Shown here piece after piece: positions 16,624 to 25,831 of a stretch of 64,000 nt of DNA. The notes beneath the pieces were generated by a model, which worked only from the letters and a program-made list of their open reading frames with translations, did not search any database and was not told the origin of the DNA. Where the stretch lies: positions 535,473-599,472 of the forward strand of contig NZ_JAGGKI010000003.1 in the NCBI RefSeq assembly GCF_017873605.1, in the 5' to 3' direction. The DNA is from Paenibacillus lactis (GTDB lineage Bacteria > Bacillota > Bacilli > Paenibacillales > Paenibacillaceae). The translations under genes and the position numbers were made by a program. Within the stretch, counting starts at the first letter, position 1. Each line of letters opens with the position of its first letter.

Positions 16624-16832
16624 AAAAGAGCCACTTTTTGCAGAATCAAAAAGGGCTCTCTTTACATAAAGTCGACGCCTTTTCTCATCTGTCAAAGCAG
16701 CCTATACGTCGCGCTGCTTTGAAGGAATTAGCACCATGTCACTCCATTTGCGTTCATTGCACTTGCAATCAACGCTGGAGCCGGTTGCCGGGCTTCATCG
16801 GGCCTGTCCCTCCGCCTCTCTCGATAAGAAAA
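16624..16832 (-). ncRNA. SAM-I riboswitch (S-box) with terminator, upstream of metNIQ
   Basis: On the minus strand the leader shows the SAM-I core: CTTATCGAGAGAGGCGGAGG near 16812-16831, GATGAAGCCCGGCAACC, GGTGCTAATTCC, and GACAGATGAG near 16684. P1 pairs TTTTCTTATC with GATGAGAAAA over ten base pairs. A terminator follows, with AGAGAGCCC/GGCTCTTTTC around a spacer (16624-16662). S-box leaders shut off methionine genes when S-adenosylmethionine is abundant, so metNIQ is expressed on methionine starvation. The stretch from 16833 to 16949 holds only upstream DNA. Confidence 0.95.
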
Positions 16833-16949
16833 CTCGATATGAAATTTTTTCGTTATATTGATGTGTTTTTCAAATCATATTCATGAATGCAATTGTTAGT
16901 ATAGTTTTTTTTCGCCCTTTTGTCAAAAGGAATTTCATGGTCGGCTGCA

Positions 16950-17669
16950 TCAAGCCCGGATCCCGTTCTTCGCCCACATTTGGTTCGTATACCGGTAGGA
17001 TGCTCTCAGGCTTTGGCACACCATTTCAAGCCCTTGCTCCAGCTCATCCAGGTGCGACCCGATATCCTCCAGCTCGATCCGCTCCGACAGTCCCTGATGG
17101 CGCTGCCACAGGTCGTCCTGCATTTCCGAATTCATGTAGTGAATCTCGGTGTTGCGCCGTTTCCGCAGCTTGTTCATCGGAGTTTTATAGCGCTCCTTGA
17201 TCGCCTCCAGCTCTGCGGACAGCTCGCCGTGCGCCTTCAGGAACTTGAACTGGCGAAGCACGGTAAAGTAGGAGAAATGCTCCTTCACCTTCGAGGTGTT
17301 CAGATCGTACAGATCGTTCAGCACCGTTCCCAGCTTGTCAAGGATTGAGAATACGCGAATAAATCCGTTCTTATAAAAATAAACATAGCGCCGGTATTCC
17401 CCTTGCTCCTCGATCGACATGTCATCCACATATCCCGAATTGACCGATCGGCTGAAATGCTTCGCTGCATTCCAGCTCTGCTCCAGTTCATCGAGCGACA
17501 CGATTAAACCGCGCGTCCATATTTCAAGCTTGCGAAAGTCATGCGTCGGGTCTTCATTTTTTTCCATTTCCTTCTTCAGCAGCTGGCTCGTCTTGACCAT
17601 CGATTCAATCGCTTCTTCAAGCAGCCCGTTATTCTGCCGCGGTTGTTCCCCAAGCAACAAACGAAGCAT
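16950..17669 (-). CDS. HEPN-domain protein (Cthe_2314-like)
   Basis: This 239-residue helical protein resembles the Cthe_2314 HEPN family. The HEPN signature R-x4-H is visible as RNTEIH, within KLRKRRNTEIHYMNSEM. In other families this motif forms an RNase active site. There is no nucleotidyltransferase or other obvious antitoxin next to it, so a toxin role is not indicated. The ATG at 17669 has AGGAGGTG 6 bases before it. It lies 52 bases after the UbiD-family gene in the same direction and may share its transcript. Role unknown. Confidence 0.7.
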   Translation of the reverse strand: MLRLLLGEQPRQNNGLLEEAIESMVKTSQLLKKEMEKNEDPTHDFRKLEIWTRGLIVSLDELEQSWNAAKHFSRSVNSGYVDDMSIEEQGEYRRYVYFYKNGFIRVFSILDKLGTVLNDLYDLNTSKVKEHFSYFTVLRQFKFLKAHGELSAELEAIKERYKTPMNKLRKRRNTEIHYMNSEMQDDLWQRHQGLSERIELEDIGSHLDELEQGLEMVCQSLRASYRYTNQMWAKNGIRA

Positions 17670-17721
17670 GGGCCGCACCTCCTACGTCAAAATGTCCCTG
17701 ATTCCCTCTAGGATGGACTGG

Positions 17722-19491
17722 TCATTTGCCGAAATATTCGTTCCAGCGGGCATCCACCGTCTTTACGATATCCTCCCGCGGGAACAGCTCATCCGGGTAT
17801 CCGGGCTTCATGCGGGCATCAATGACCAGCGGAAGCTTGTACGACAGATGATGATGCTCGATCTCGCTGGCGGCGAAGATATCCGTTGCGGGATTAAAGC
17901 GGGTAAATACCGTCCACAAGAACGATGTTTGCGTGGCGGACGTCGACTTGGCATCATCCACGACGATCACCAGCGGCCATTTCGTGCTGCGGGCATGCAT
18001 GAACTCCATGACGCGCTGGGCCAGCCCAGGTTCTTTCTCATAGGATGCCCCGGATACGACAAGGCAACCGCCGCAATATGCGACCGCCTGGGAAATTCCC
18101 GGAATATCCCCTTCATCGTAGCTTCGCGGAAGCTCGCGGATCGGCTCCCCGATCCCCATCAGCACGGCCTTGCTGCCGTGATTCAGCTTCTGCCCCGTAT
18201 AATCCAGCGTATCATGCGAGGTTTTATTAAATATGAATAAATCCGTTGCCGGATTAAATCGTTCCAGCACCGCTTCTAGCGTCTCGTTGAAATCCGACAG
18301 GTCCAGCGGCCGGTTCGTCAGCATCAGCATTTTGGTGAGCGACAGCTGACCCTCGCCCAGAATCCGGAACGCGGAGACGAGCGCCTCGCGGGAATAGCTC
18401 TCCCGAACGACCGCTGCCGTCAGTGCATGGAACCCGGTTTCCGCATAGGTCCATAGCGAGCGGACCGACGGCATCACCATCGGGAAGGCCGGGGACAGCA
18501 GGCGCTGCAAAAACTCGCCCAGGTAGTAGTCCTCTTGCCGCGGCTTTCCGACGATCGTTGCCGGATAAATAGCGTCCTTGCGGTGCCACATATTCTTCAC
18601 ATGAAGCACCGGGAAGTCATGCGCAAGGGAATAATAGCCGTAGTGATCGCCGAAAGGACCCTCCAGGCGGCGTTCATGCGGCGGCACGATTCCGCTGATC
18701 GCGAATTCCGCCTCTGCCGGAATGCGGTGTCCGCCAAGCGGGTTGTCTGTCATCGGCAGCTTGCCGCCCATGATCAGCGAAGCCATCAGCAGCTCCGGCA
18801 GATGCTCCGGCACCGGTGCGATAGCGGAGGCAATCAGCGCAGGCGGGCCGCCGACGAAGACGGACACCGGCAGCGGCTGATTCTGCTGCTCTGCCTCGAA
18901 GTAGTGAAAGCCGCCTCCCTTATGAATCTGCCAATGGATTCCGGTGGTCGAGTCATCATAAATTTGAATCCGGTACATGCCCAGATTATGATCCTTCGGC
19001 TTCGATGGGCTCTCGGTATAGACGAGCGGCAGCGTGATGAACGGTCCGCCGTCCTCCTGCCAGCTGGTCAACCGCGGTAGCTGCTTGAGCGGATTCTCCG
19101 TCACCTTGACGCCCATCACCGGCGCTTCTTGCTGAGGCACGGATTTCATCCCTACCTTTAAAATATCCTTAAACAGCCCGCGTTCATTCCACAGCGCGGA
19201 AAACGTAGGCGGCAGCAGCTTATCGGTTGCCCCGATGATCGATTTCATCAGCTGCTCCGGGCGCGGACCGAATGCCATGTCGACCCGGCGCGCGGTTCCG
19301 AACAGATTCGTTGCCACTGGAAAAGGCGTCCCTTTCACATTGGTAAACAGCAGGGCAGGTCCTCCCTCTTCGATCACGCGCCGGTGAATTTCAGCCAGCT
19401 CCAGATACGGATCCACCGGTGCTTCAATGACAGCAAGATCATTTTCCTTGCGAAGCGTTTCAAGCCATTGGCGTAGATTCTGGTAAATCAA
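17722..19491 (-). CDS. UbiD-family decarboxylase (possible MqnL)
   Basis: This large UbiD-family protein (589 residues from TTG 19491) would use prenylated flavin to decarboxylate aromatic or unsaturated acids. Family segments include LLFTNVKGTPFPVATNLFG, the MYRIQIYD...WQIHKGGG region, and the catalytic E-R/E area RRLEGPFGDHYGYYS. In organisms with the futalosine pathway a UbiD homologue (MqnL) acts late in menaquinone synthesis, and mqnE is 7 kb away, so that role is plausible but unproved. The TTG start is supported by AAGGAG 8 bases upstream and alignment with family N-termini; a GTG at 19557 lacks a ribosome site. No ubiX/mqnM neighbour is visible. Confidence 0.8.
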   Translation of the reverse strand: MIYQNLRQWLETLRKENDLAVIEAPVDPYLELAEIHRRVIEEGGPALLFTNVKGTPFPVATNLFGTARRVDMAFGPRPEQLMKSIIGATDKLLPPTFSALWNERGLFKDILKVGMKSVPQQEAPVMGVKVTENPLKQLPRLTSWQEDGGPFITLPLVYTESPSKPKDHNLGMYRIQIYDDSTTGIHWQIHKGGGFHYFEAEQQNQPLPVSVFVGGPPALIASAIAPVPEHLPELLMASLIMGGKLPMTDNPLGGHRIPAEAEFAISGIVPPHERRLEGPFGDHYGYYSLAHDFPVLHVKNMWHRKDAIYPATIVGKPRQEDYYLGEFLQRLLSPAFPMVMPSVRSLWTYAETGFHALTAAVVRESYSREALVSAFRILGEGQLSLTKMLMLTNRPLDLSDFNETLEAVLERFNPATDLFIFNKTSHDTLDYTGQKLNHGSKAVLMGIGEPIRELPRSYDEGDIPGISQAVAYCGGCLVVSGASYEKEPGLAQRVMEFMHARSTKWPLVIVVDDAKSTSATQTSFLWTVFTRFNPATDIFAASEIEHHHLSYKLPLVIDARMKPGYPDELFPREDIVKTVDARWNEYFGK

Positions 19492-19599
19492 GTGCTCCAC
19501 TCCTTCGGGTACAACAAAGTCCTCGAGCATGTTTCGCTTCGGGGACTTCGCCTGCACAAATATTAAAATGTTCCATGTTGCATACTGTAGTGACGGGAA

Positions 19600-20574
19600 T
19601 TAGCCGATCTTCTCCCCGCGCAGCTCCAATTCGCCCTGCTGCTCGACCGGTGCCAATTCTCTTAGCTGCCATACCCTCACGCTCAAATAACTGAGCACGC
19701 CGAACAGCGCAGAGATCAGAAGGGTATGACCAAGCGCGGAGAATACATAGACTTCGTCATTGTGCATCGTGGCCATAATGATGGCGCCGCTGAAAATCTG
19801 CAGCAAGCACAGCACCGTTGCCGAAACTCCGAGCATCTGAATTTCGCGGTTGTCCCGGTTTCGCCAATAAGCGAAATGTCCCATTACGGCTACTACGATG
19901 AGCAGCAGAAGAGCCGCCACCCGGTGCATGAAGGCAATGCCCACGCCGCCGCCGAGCTCCGGAATCACTTCCCCGTTGCAGAGCGGCCAGCCGGAGCACC
20001 CCTCTCTCGAGTCGGTGTGGCTTACGAATGCTCCGATATATACCACGATATACGTATAAATCGTCGCCCCCCAGACGAGTCGGCGAAAACCATTGCTGAC
20101 CCGGGGCAGCCGCTCCGATCCAAGCGGCATCTTCGCCTTCTCTACCCTCCGCATGCCCAGCGCAAGCATAACCGAGCTAGCGAATGCGATGAGCGAGAAG
20201 CCGAAATGCAGCGCCATCACGGCCGCCGACTGAGGCTTGACGACTGCGAGCGCTCCCATAATCGCTTGTACAATCACGAACACCGATGTCATGACCACAT
20301 AAGCCATCAGATCCTTGCGGTCACGCTTGTATCTCCAAAATGCGATCAGGGAAGCCAGGGCGGCCAAGCCGGCCATCCCGCTGACAGCGCGGTGCGAGTA
20401 TTCGATCAAGGAGGAGACGGTGTAAGCGGGAATAAACTTTCCGTTACACAGCGGCCACTCTTGTCCACAGCCAAGCCCGGAGTCGGTCTTGGTAACGACC
20501 ATGCCCCCGAAGGTGGCGAAGAACATGACTGCGCATGTTATGTAACTCAGCCATTTTAATTGTTTATCATTCAC
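19600..20574 (-). CDS. ctaA: CtaA, haem A synthase
   Basis: This polytopic membrane protein (324 residues, eight helices) oxidises the C8 methyl of haem O to make haem A for cytochrome oxidase. The paired cysteines of Gram-positive CtaA are present in both halves: Cys36/Cys43 (GCGQEWPLC) and a second pair (GCSGWPLC). Haem-ligand histidines occur in EYSHRA, ALHFGF, MHRVAA and LGHTLL. GTG 20574 was chosen because the protein then starts like Bacillus CtaA (MNDKQLKW), with AGGTGAG just upstream; GTG 20583 is the alternative. Its partner ctaB is 13 kb away, unlike the adjacent pair in Bacillus. Confidence 0.92.
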   Translation of the reverse strand: MNDKQLKWLSYITCAVMFFATFGGMVVTKTDSGLGCGQEWPLCNGKFIPAYTVSSLIEYSHRAVSGMAGLAALASLIAFWRYKRDRKDLMAYVVMTSVFVIVQAIMGALAVVKPQSAAVMALHFGFSLIAFASSVMLALGMRRVEKAKMPLGSERLPRVSNGFRRLVWGATIYTYIVVYIGAFVSHTDSREGCSGWPLCNGEVIPELGGGVGIAFMHRVAALLLLIVVAVMGHFAYWRNRDNREIQMLGVSATVLCLLQIFSGAIIMATMHNDEVYVFSALGHTLLISALFGVLSYLSVRVWQLRELAPVEQQGELELRGEKIG

Positions 20575-20646
20575 TAATCTCACCTGCTGCCTATATTCTT
20601 AACAATCCGCCATCAATAGCGGATTCCTTATTGCAGTCTAAATTTC

Positions 20647-20690
20647 ATTATACCTGATTATGCCGCGACGGTCACTTTAACGATTGTGAC
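20647..20690 (-). promoter_or_regulatory. ctaA promoter with overlapping inverted repeat
   Basis: On the minus strand GTGACC (20670-20675) and a perfect TATAAT (20647-20652) are 17 bases apart. An inverted repeat GTCAC-N10-GTGAC (20671-20690) covers the -35 element, as a regulator site might. The regulator cannot be named from sequence. Confidence 0.55.
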
Positions 20691-20730
20691 AAAATGTTCA
20701 AAATTAGGAGAAGCTTATTGCCAAAAACAA

Positions 20731-20765
20731 CACCGCCGCCAAGGGATCATCCATAGGCGACGGTG
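20731..20765 (-). terminator. Terminator of the thioredoxin gene
   Basis: CACCGCCGCC and GGCGACGGTG form the stem; on the minus strand it is followed by TTGTTTTTGG. Confidence 0.75.
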
Positions 20766-20789
20766 CGTTGTGCATCATTCCCGTTATGC

Positions 20790-21134
20790 TCACTTATGAA
20801 TCGTTTCGTACACATCCACCGCACGCTGCAGGAAATCTTCGATTTCCTCGCGGGATTTGCGGAATTTGTTGACGAAGCGGACAAGTTCCCGTCCGTCGGC
20901 ATAGGCGACGAAGCTAGGGATACCGAGGATGTTCTGCTGCTGGCTTACATCGCCGACAGCATCGACGTCAACTTCTACCAGGGTCAGCTGGTTCGAGAAT
21001 TTCTGCTCAACATCCGGCATGAATGGATCGATAAACTTGCAATCACCGCACCAGTCTGCTTTGAATACTGCGACAGTCAAGCGCGGAGACTGGATAGCAA
21101 CCTGAAATTCGGCTTCCGAAGTGATTTTGTCCAT
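20790..21134 (-). CDS. Thioredoxin family protein
   Basis: This 114-residue single-domain protein has a thioredoxin fold with the redox pair Cys29/Cys32 in ADWCGDC and the cis-proline in GIPSF near residue 74. The active site WCGDC differs from the WCGPC of the main thioredoxin, so it is a thioredoxin-like reductase or oxidant-response protein rather than TrxA. No signal peptide, hence cytoplasmic. The ATG at 21134 has GGGGAG 7 bases upstream. It is transcribed divergently from the DUF2515 gene and ends in its own terminator. Confidence 0.82.
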   Translation of the reverse strand: MDKITSEAEFQVAIQSPRLTVAVFKADWCGDCKFIDPFMPDVEQKFSNQLTLVEVDVDAVGDVSQQQNILGIPSFVAYADGRELVRFVNKFRKSREEIEDFLQRAVDVYETIHK

Positions 21135-21278
21135 GGATGATCTCCCCTTTTCGTCGAAATGGTTCAACTTTAGTGAATCAAAATGTGGAGTGGAAGTCAA
21201 ATATTCGTGACATACTGACAATACCAAGATAGAGCAATCGCCAAGATGACCAAGCGACTAACGGCAGGTGAGAACGGG

Positions 21279-22664
21279 ATGCAGCAAGGCGAAAAAGACA
21301 AACAGGCGTGGTCCGGATCCATACGCAGATGGGTGTCCACATTGGCGGAAGCCGCAGTCGAAGCCTTGACTGGACGGGTGACCTCCTGGGAAATATCCTC
21401 CAAGCTCCGGGATGGCCGGAAGGACTGGAGCTGGGAGGCGGTCGCAGCGCGAAGCCTCCGGTCCGAGCTAAAGCGTATCGCCCGCAGGCAGCACAAGGAA
21501 ATAAAAATGAACGCGAGCCCACCCGCCATGAGCTTGCCCTTTATTCGGGCCGTGAATTCCGTAGACGGATTTAATGCCAGGGAACAAGAAATAGTGGAAT
21601 CCATTCAAAGCACCGTCATGGATGCCAATCGGAGCAACATCTCGCGCACGCAGGCCTACCTTAGCTGCTATGAAGCCTTTCCGGAGCTGCATTGGGCCTT
21701 TCTTGCCCATATGGTCTCCCGAAATGCCGGCTGGAACATGAGCGACCTGCAAGGAGGCTTGCTGTCGGATCTAACGAATTCCGAATTTCAAGTGAATCTG
21801 TACCGTTTTCTAGAACGATGCAACGCCTTGATCTTTCAGGACGCCTACCCCCAGCTGCTGCTGTACATGCACAGCCGGAAGCTGGGCGAGCCGCTGTTTC
21901 ATCTCCTGCCATGCTTTCATGTCTCGGCCTTCATGCTTCCCTTCTGGCAGCATTTCTGGCGGGAACCCGATCACGGCGCTATGCTCGCCGTTGCCCTCAT
22001 CCTAAATGAACAGAATTACATTGAAGGCCGGGTTGCCCAGGACCCGTATTTTCGGTCCCGGGTTCTGAAGCATCCGTATTTTCGTTTGCATGAGCTCGCG
22101 AGATTCAATCAAATTTTGTTTCCCCTTGGGCAAGAAGAAGCCCTTACCAGGGGCGTAGCCCCTTCCGCTGCAGGCAATAAGCTCCCGCTTCGGCCGCTTG
22201 CGGGGCTCACCCTTCCCAAATTCGACAGCCTGACGGCTCGGATCAAAGCAGGTAAATCGCTCTACGGGCTGCTCTTCGGATACGAGGAGGTGCACCGTCG
22301 TGCGCTCGCTTTCGCCCGGTCCACCCCGCACCGGGGATCGCGCTCCGAATACTGGCCGGCGCTTTTCACCGCGGACAAGCAGGCGGCCATTAACAACGGC
22401 AAGGAAAGCAGCGTGCTGTTGGAATCCGAGTGGCTCCCTTCAGGGAAACGCCTGTACAGCCCCGAGCTGGAATCCGTGTGGCAGGATACGCCCTCCGGCC
22501 CGATCCCGCGGTATGATTGGTATCGCAGCTCCGCCAAGCTTCGGCTATTCCGTGAACCGGTCCGGCCGCTGCTGTTCGATATGACCCACGCGCACCGGGC
22601 CCAGCTGGAGAAGACGGCCATGGCCCACGATGTCGCTCATGAGAACCAACCAAAGCATGGATAG
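21279..22664 (+). CDS. DUF2515 protein (YppC-like)
   Basis: The 461-residue product resembles the DUF2515 family (Bacillus YppC), whose function is unknown. It is mainly helical, with conserved-looking segments NISRTQAYLSCYEAFPELHWAFLA region, LLPCFHVSAFMLPFW and LARFNQILFPLG. There is no signal peptide or clear membrane span. ATG 21279 has AGGTGAG 6 bases before it; an ATG at 21246 lacks a site. It lies between a divergent thioredoxin gene and a terminator. Confidence 0.75.
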   Translation: MQQGEKDKQAWSGSIRRWVSTLAEAAVEALTGRVTSWEISSKLRDGRKDWSWEAVAARSLRSELKRIARRQHKEIKMNASPPAMSLPFIRAVNSVDGFNAREQEIVESIQSTVMDANRSNISRTQAYLSCYEAFPELHWAFLAHMVSRNAGWNMSDLQGGLLSDLTNSEFQVNLYRFLERCNALIFQDAYPQLLLYMHSRKLGEPLFHLLPCFHVSAFMLPFWQHFWREPDHGAMLAVALILNEQNYIEGRVAQDPYFRSRVLKHPYFRLHELARFNQILFPLGQEEALTRGVAPSAAGNKLPLRPLAGLTLPKFDSLTARIKAGKSLYGLLFGYEEVHRRALAFARSTPHRGSRSEYWPALFTADKQAAINNGKESSVLLESEWLPSGKRLYSPELESVWQDTPSGPIPRYDWYRSSAKLRLFREPVRPLLFDMTHAHRAQLEKTAMAHDVAHENQPKHG

Positions 22665-22671
22665 TTGAAAA

Positions 22672-22709
22672 AAGGACTGCTCTCGATCCCTTGGATCAGA
22701 ACAGTCCTT
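22672..22709. terminator. Terminator between the DUF2515 and MurJ-like genes
   Basis: AAGGACTG pairs with CAGTCCTT and GATCC with GGATC inside. It lies between two converging genes. Confidence 0.75.
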
Positions 22710-22750
22710 CTGCAAATACATTTTCCACTATCGATTATATAGACGCAAAG

Positions 22751-24376
22751 TTATCCCCGCTCACGCATCCGTGAAGGCGCCAGTCTCATCAGAGGGCGGA
22801 ATACCTTCTGGAGTGGACGCGGATAATTGCCTAGCTCGGACTGGCGAATGACGCCGAACACGACAAGCAGCACGAGATAAATCACAACGACGGCAATTCC
22901 GACGATGATGCATGTTAACAGGAATGCCAATCGTGCCGGGATCACCTCAACCAGTTGAATGCCCGCTTGGTTCAACCCGTAGCCGATTCCCGCTGCCGCT
23001 ACGACGGTGCACAGGAATCCCAGCCAGCGGCTTCCCAATATCGAGAACGATACAATCGATTTAATCGACCGGATGTTAAGCAGCGTGATGACCAGGAAGC
23101 ACAGCGCCGTACTTCCAATGATGCCGTAGATGCCGAACAAGGGAGCCAGAAGGAAGCTGGCCGCCAGCTTGACGGCAACGCCGATCATCACGTGAATCAT
23201 GGACAGCTTGGCCTTTCCGATGCCGAGCAAGATCGAGTTCGTCGTCATCATGGTAATCTGGAAAATGGTGCCGAAAGTCAGAAATGCAATGATTCCGCTG
23301 CCGCCCAGCGAGCTGAACAAGAGACCGTTCACCGAGTAAGCCGCTACTCCCAGCGCGATGACCACCGGCATGCCGGTCAAAATCCCGATCCGCATGGCAA
23401 GCGTGACTTGCCGCTCCAGATGCTCTTGATCACGTCTGGCAAACGCCGCCGATATGATCGGAATCAGCGATGTGCTGAGGGCAATGGCCAGGATCGGCGG
23501 GATGCCCGCAACGCTCTGCGCCCGTGTGCCCAATACGGCGAGCGCCTCGGTCGCCTGCGCCGCTCCGATCTCGCCCGTCAGGAGCGGCTTGACGATGGAG
23601 CCGTCAATGAAGTTGACCGCCGGGACCGCCAGAGAGGACAACACGATCGGAATCGATAACTTGAAAATATCCTTGTAGATGCCGCCGAGCGGAATCGAAC
23701 GGTCTGCCGGGGGCAGCTTCTGCTCCCGGTCACTGCGCCGGAGCTTCGCGGCGAAATACAGCATGACCGCGAAGGCGCCGATGCTGCCGAGCACGCCGCC
23801 GAAGGAGGCCCCAGCCGCTACCCAAGTATCGTCATACCCCAACCGCAGCAGCACATAGGCTAGACCGATAGCAGTCAGCACTCTTGCAATCTGCTCCACG
23901 ATTTGGGAAATCCCGCCGGCCGACATATTGTTGCGGCCCTGGAAATACCCCCGCATCATGGCGATAGCGGGGAACAGCAGCAGCGCCGGAGCCAGCGCCT
24001 GAATGGCCGCGGCCGATTCCGGCACCTCCGCGACATGGGTCGCGTAATACGGCGCTCCGAAATACAGCAGCAGCGTCATGACAACGCCAGCCGCTCCGGC
24101 GAAGATCAGCGCCGCTTGGTATACGCGCTGAGCCTCGGCCGGCTTATTCAGCGCATGCCGCTCGGAAACCATTTTACTGAGCGTGCTCGGAATACCGGCC
24201 GTAGCGACGGTCAGCAGCATCAAATACACATTGTTGGCAATCGTGAAGGAAGCATCCCCCACATCGTTTAGCATGTGCTCCAGCGGCACCCGCTGCACAA
24301 GTCCCAGCACGCGGGCGACCAGCGCCGCCACGGCCAGGATAATCGTGCCTTTTATGAATGATTCCTTCTTAGACAA
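22751..24376 (-). CDS. MurJ/YtgP-like lipid II flippase (polysaccharide transporter family)
   Basis: This 541-residue protein has about fourteen transmembrane helices of the MOP/PST superfamily. The segments TAGIPSTLSKMVSERHAL, MRGYFQGRNNMS and QIVEQIARV match the Bacillus YtgP (MurJ) branch, which flips lipid II across the membrane for cell wall synthesis. SpoVB-type flippases are the main alternative. The TTG at 24376 (MSKKESFIKG) is chosen; an upstream in-frame TTG at 24400 would itself overlap the GGAGGAG. The gene is last in a run with the HAD and DUF456 genes. Confidence 0.8.
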   Translation of the reverse strand: MSKKESFIKGTIILAVAALVARVLGLVQRVPLEHMLNDVGDASFTIANNVYLMLLTVATAGIPSTLSKMVSERHALNKPAEAQRVYQAALIFAGAAGVVMTLLLYFGAPYYATHVAEVPESAAAIQALAPALLLFPAIAMMRGYFQGRNNMSAGGISQIVEQIARVLTAIGLAYVLLRLGYDDTWVAAGASFGGVLGSIGAFAVMLYFAAKLRRSDREQKLPPADRSIPLGGIYKDIFKLSIPIVLSSLAVPAVNFIDGSIVKPLLTGEIGAAQATEALAVLGTRAQSVAGIPPILAIALSTSLIPIISAAFARRDQEHLERQVTLAMRIGILTGMPVVIALGVAAYSVNGLLFSSLGGSGIIAFLTFGTIFQITMMTTNSILLGIGKAKLSMIHVMIGVAVKLAASFLLAPLFGIYGIIGSTALCFLVITLLNIRSIKSIVSFSILGSRWLGFLCTVVAAAGIGYGLNQAGIQLVEVIPARLAFLLTCIIVGIAVVVIYLVLLVVFGVIRQSELGNYPRPLQKVFRPLMRLAPSRMRERG

Positions 24377-24430
24377 TTCCTTACCTTCTTTCTCCTCCAA
24401 TAGCGCTTGTTAAGCACCCCTCGCGCCTGC

Positions 24431-24910
24431 TTAAAACACCCAAACGATAAACACAATGATCATCGCAAGCTGCAATACGACCTTCACCACGATGCTGCTG
24501 AACAAGCCGAGCACCGAACCGAGTCCGACCTTCATCGACTTGCCCGCTCCCGAGCCCGCCAGCAGCTCCCCGATAAAGGCGCCGATAAACGGGCCGATGA
24601 TCAGACCGAATGCCGGAATGACGAACGGGCCGATGATCAGGCCGATCGTGCTCCCCCATATCGAGGCCTTCGAGCCGCCAAGCTTCTTCACGCCCCATGC
24701 GTTGACTGCATAATCGGCTATGAACAGCACGACCAAAATGATCGTCTGAATGGTCCAGAACCATGCGTCGTAATGGGCGAACGTAAAGAACCAGCCGTAT
24801 ACGAACAATGCCAAATAAATGGCGATAACCCCCGGCAAAATCGGGTAGATCGCGCCGGCCATCCCGATGATGAACAGTGCGATCACAATAATCCAGCCTA
24901 ATACGTCCAT
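24431..24910 (-). CDS. DUF456 membrane protein
   Basis: This 159-residue protein has four or five hydrophobic helices with the glycine-rich repeats typical of DUF456: IWGSTIGLIIGPFVIPAFGLI and IGPFIGAFIGELLAG. Function is unknown. AAGGGTG precedes the ATG. It begins 8 bases after the HAD phosphatase stop and is followed by the flippase gene 54 bases on, so the three probably form an operon. Confidence 0.82.
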   Translation of the reverse strand: MDVLGWIIVIALFIIGMAGAIYPILPGVIAIYLALFVYGWFFTFAHYDAWFWTIQTIILVVLFIADYAVNAWGVKKLGGSKASIWGSTIGLIIGPFVIPAFGLIIGPFIGAFIGELLAGSGAGKSMKVGLGSVLGLFSSIVVKVVLQLAMIIVFIVWVF

Positions 24911-24917
24911 CCGTTAA

Positions 24918-25664
24918 TCACCCTTCGATCAAAATATGATCCCTGATCACTTCCACAATCCCGTTCTCATTGTTGCTGGCCACGACAAGATCAGCCTCAT
25001 CCTTCACCGTCTGCTGGGCATTGCCCATGGCGACGCCAAGCCCCGCTTGCTGGATGACGGCCAGATCGTTCAAGCTGTCGCCAACGGCCACAACCTGGGA
25101 CATGTCAAGACCGAGCAGTTCGCATACCTGCTTGATCCCTGTCGCCTTGTTGACGCCCTGCGGATTGATCTCCAGATTCACCGGTGAGGAGTTGGTGATT
25201 TCCAGTCCCCCCATATCCTGAAGCTGCATCAGGATGCGATGGCGAACCTCATCGTCTTCCGACGTATAGCCGAATTTCAGCCACTCCTGATTCTCAACAT
25301 CCTCGCACCAGCTCTCCCGGGTATACAATCTCTCTACAGAATACGCCCAGAACCAGGCTCCGGTTTCAACGGCAAGCTCATGCATCTCGGCAACGAGCTT
25401 GCTGTCCAGCAGAGAACGCCGATACAGCTCATACGGAGCACGCCACACCTCACTGCCATTGACCGTTACCATCGGGGTGGTCAGCTCTAACTGCTTCGCA
25501 TACGGGTATGCATCCTGAAACGGCCGTCCGGTGGACAAGCAGACATGGATGCCTTGCCGAACCGCTTCCTTGATCCAACGGACGGTCTCCGGCGACACTT
25601 CATGATCGTCCTGAAGCAGCGTGCCATCCATATCTAAAGCCAGCAATCGGTACTTACGATTCAT
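24918..25664 (-). CDS. Cof-type HAD-IIB phosphatase
   Basis: The 248-residue protein is a cytoplasmic haloacid-dehalogenase-type sugar phosphatase of the Cof group. Motif I is DMDGT at residues 11-15 (nucleophile Asp11), motif II is CLSTGR near 38, and motif IV is VGDSLNDLAVIQ near 195. The cap domain of about 100 residues is the IIB type. The substrate is probably a sugar phosphate or nucleotide-type phosphate, which sequence cannot settle. AGGAGGC precedes the ATG. First gene of a probable three-gene run. Confidence 0.85.
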   Translation of the reverse strand: MNRKYRLLALDMDGTLLQDDHEVSPETVRWIKEAVRQGIHVCLSTGRPFQDAYPYAKQLELTTPMVTVNGSEVWRAPYELYRRSLLDSKLVAEMHELAVETGAWFWAYSVERLYTRESWCEDVENQEWLKFGYTSEDDEVRHRILMQLQDMGGLEITNSSPVNLEINPQGVNKATGIKQVCELLGLDMSQVVAVGDSLNDLAVIQQAGLGVAMGNAQQTVKDEADLVVASNNENGIVEVIRDHILIEG

Positions 25665-25831
25665 TGTTTAAGCCTCCTAATCTAGTCACACGATAAGCAT
25701 AACGACATTTTACCACAAAAGGTACGGGCTCAAAACCGAACGCTCGGACAAATGAGCAAGGGATAAGAAGTCAAGTCCGCGATAATGTGCTAACCTATTG
25801 GAAACTCTAAACTGAATAAGGAGCGTGTCCC

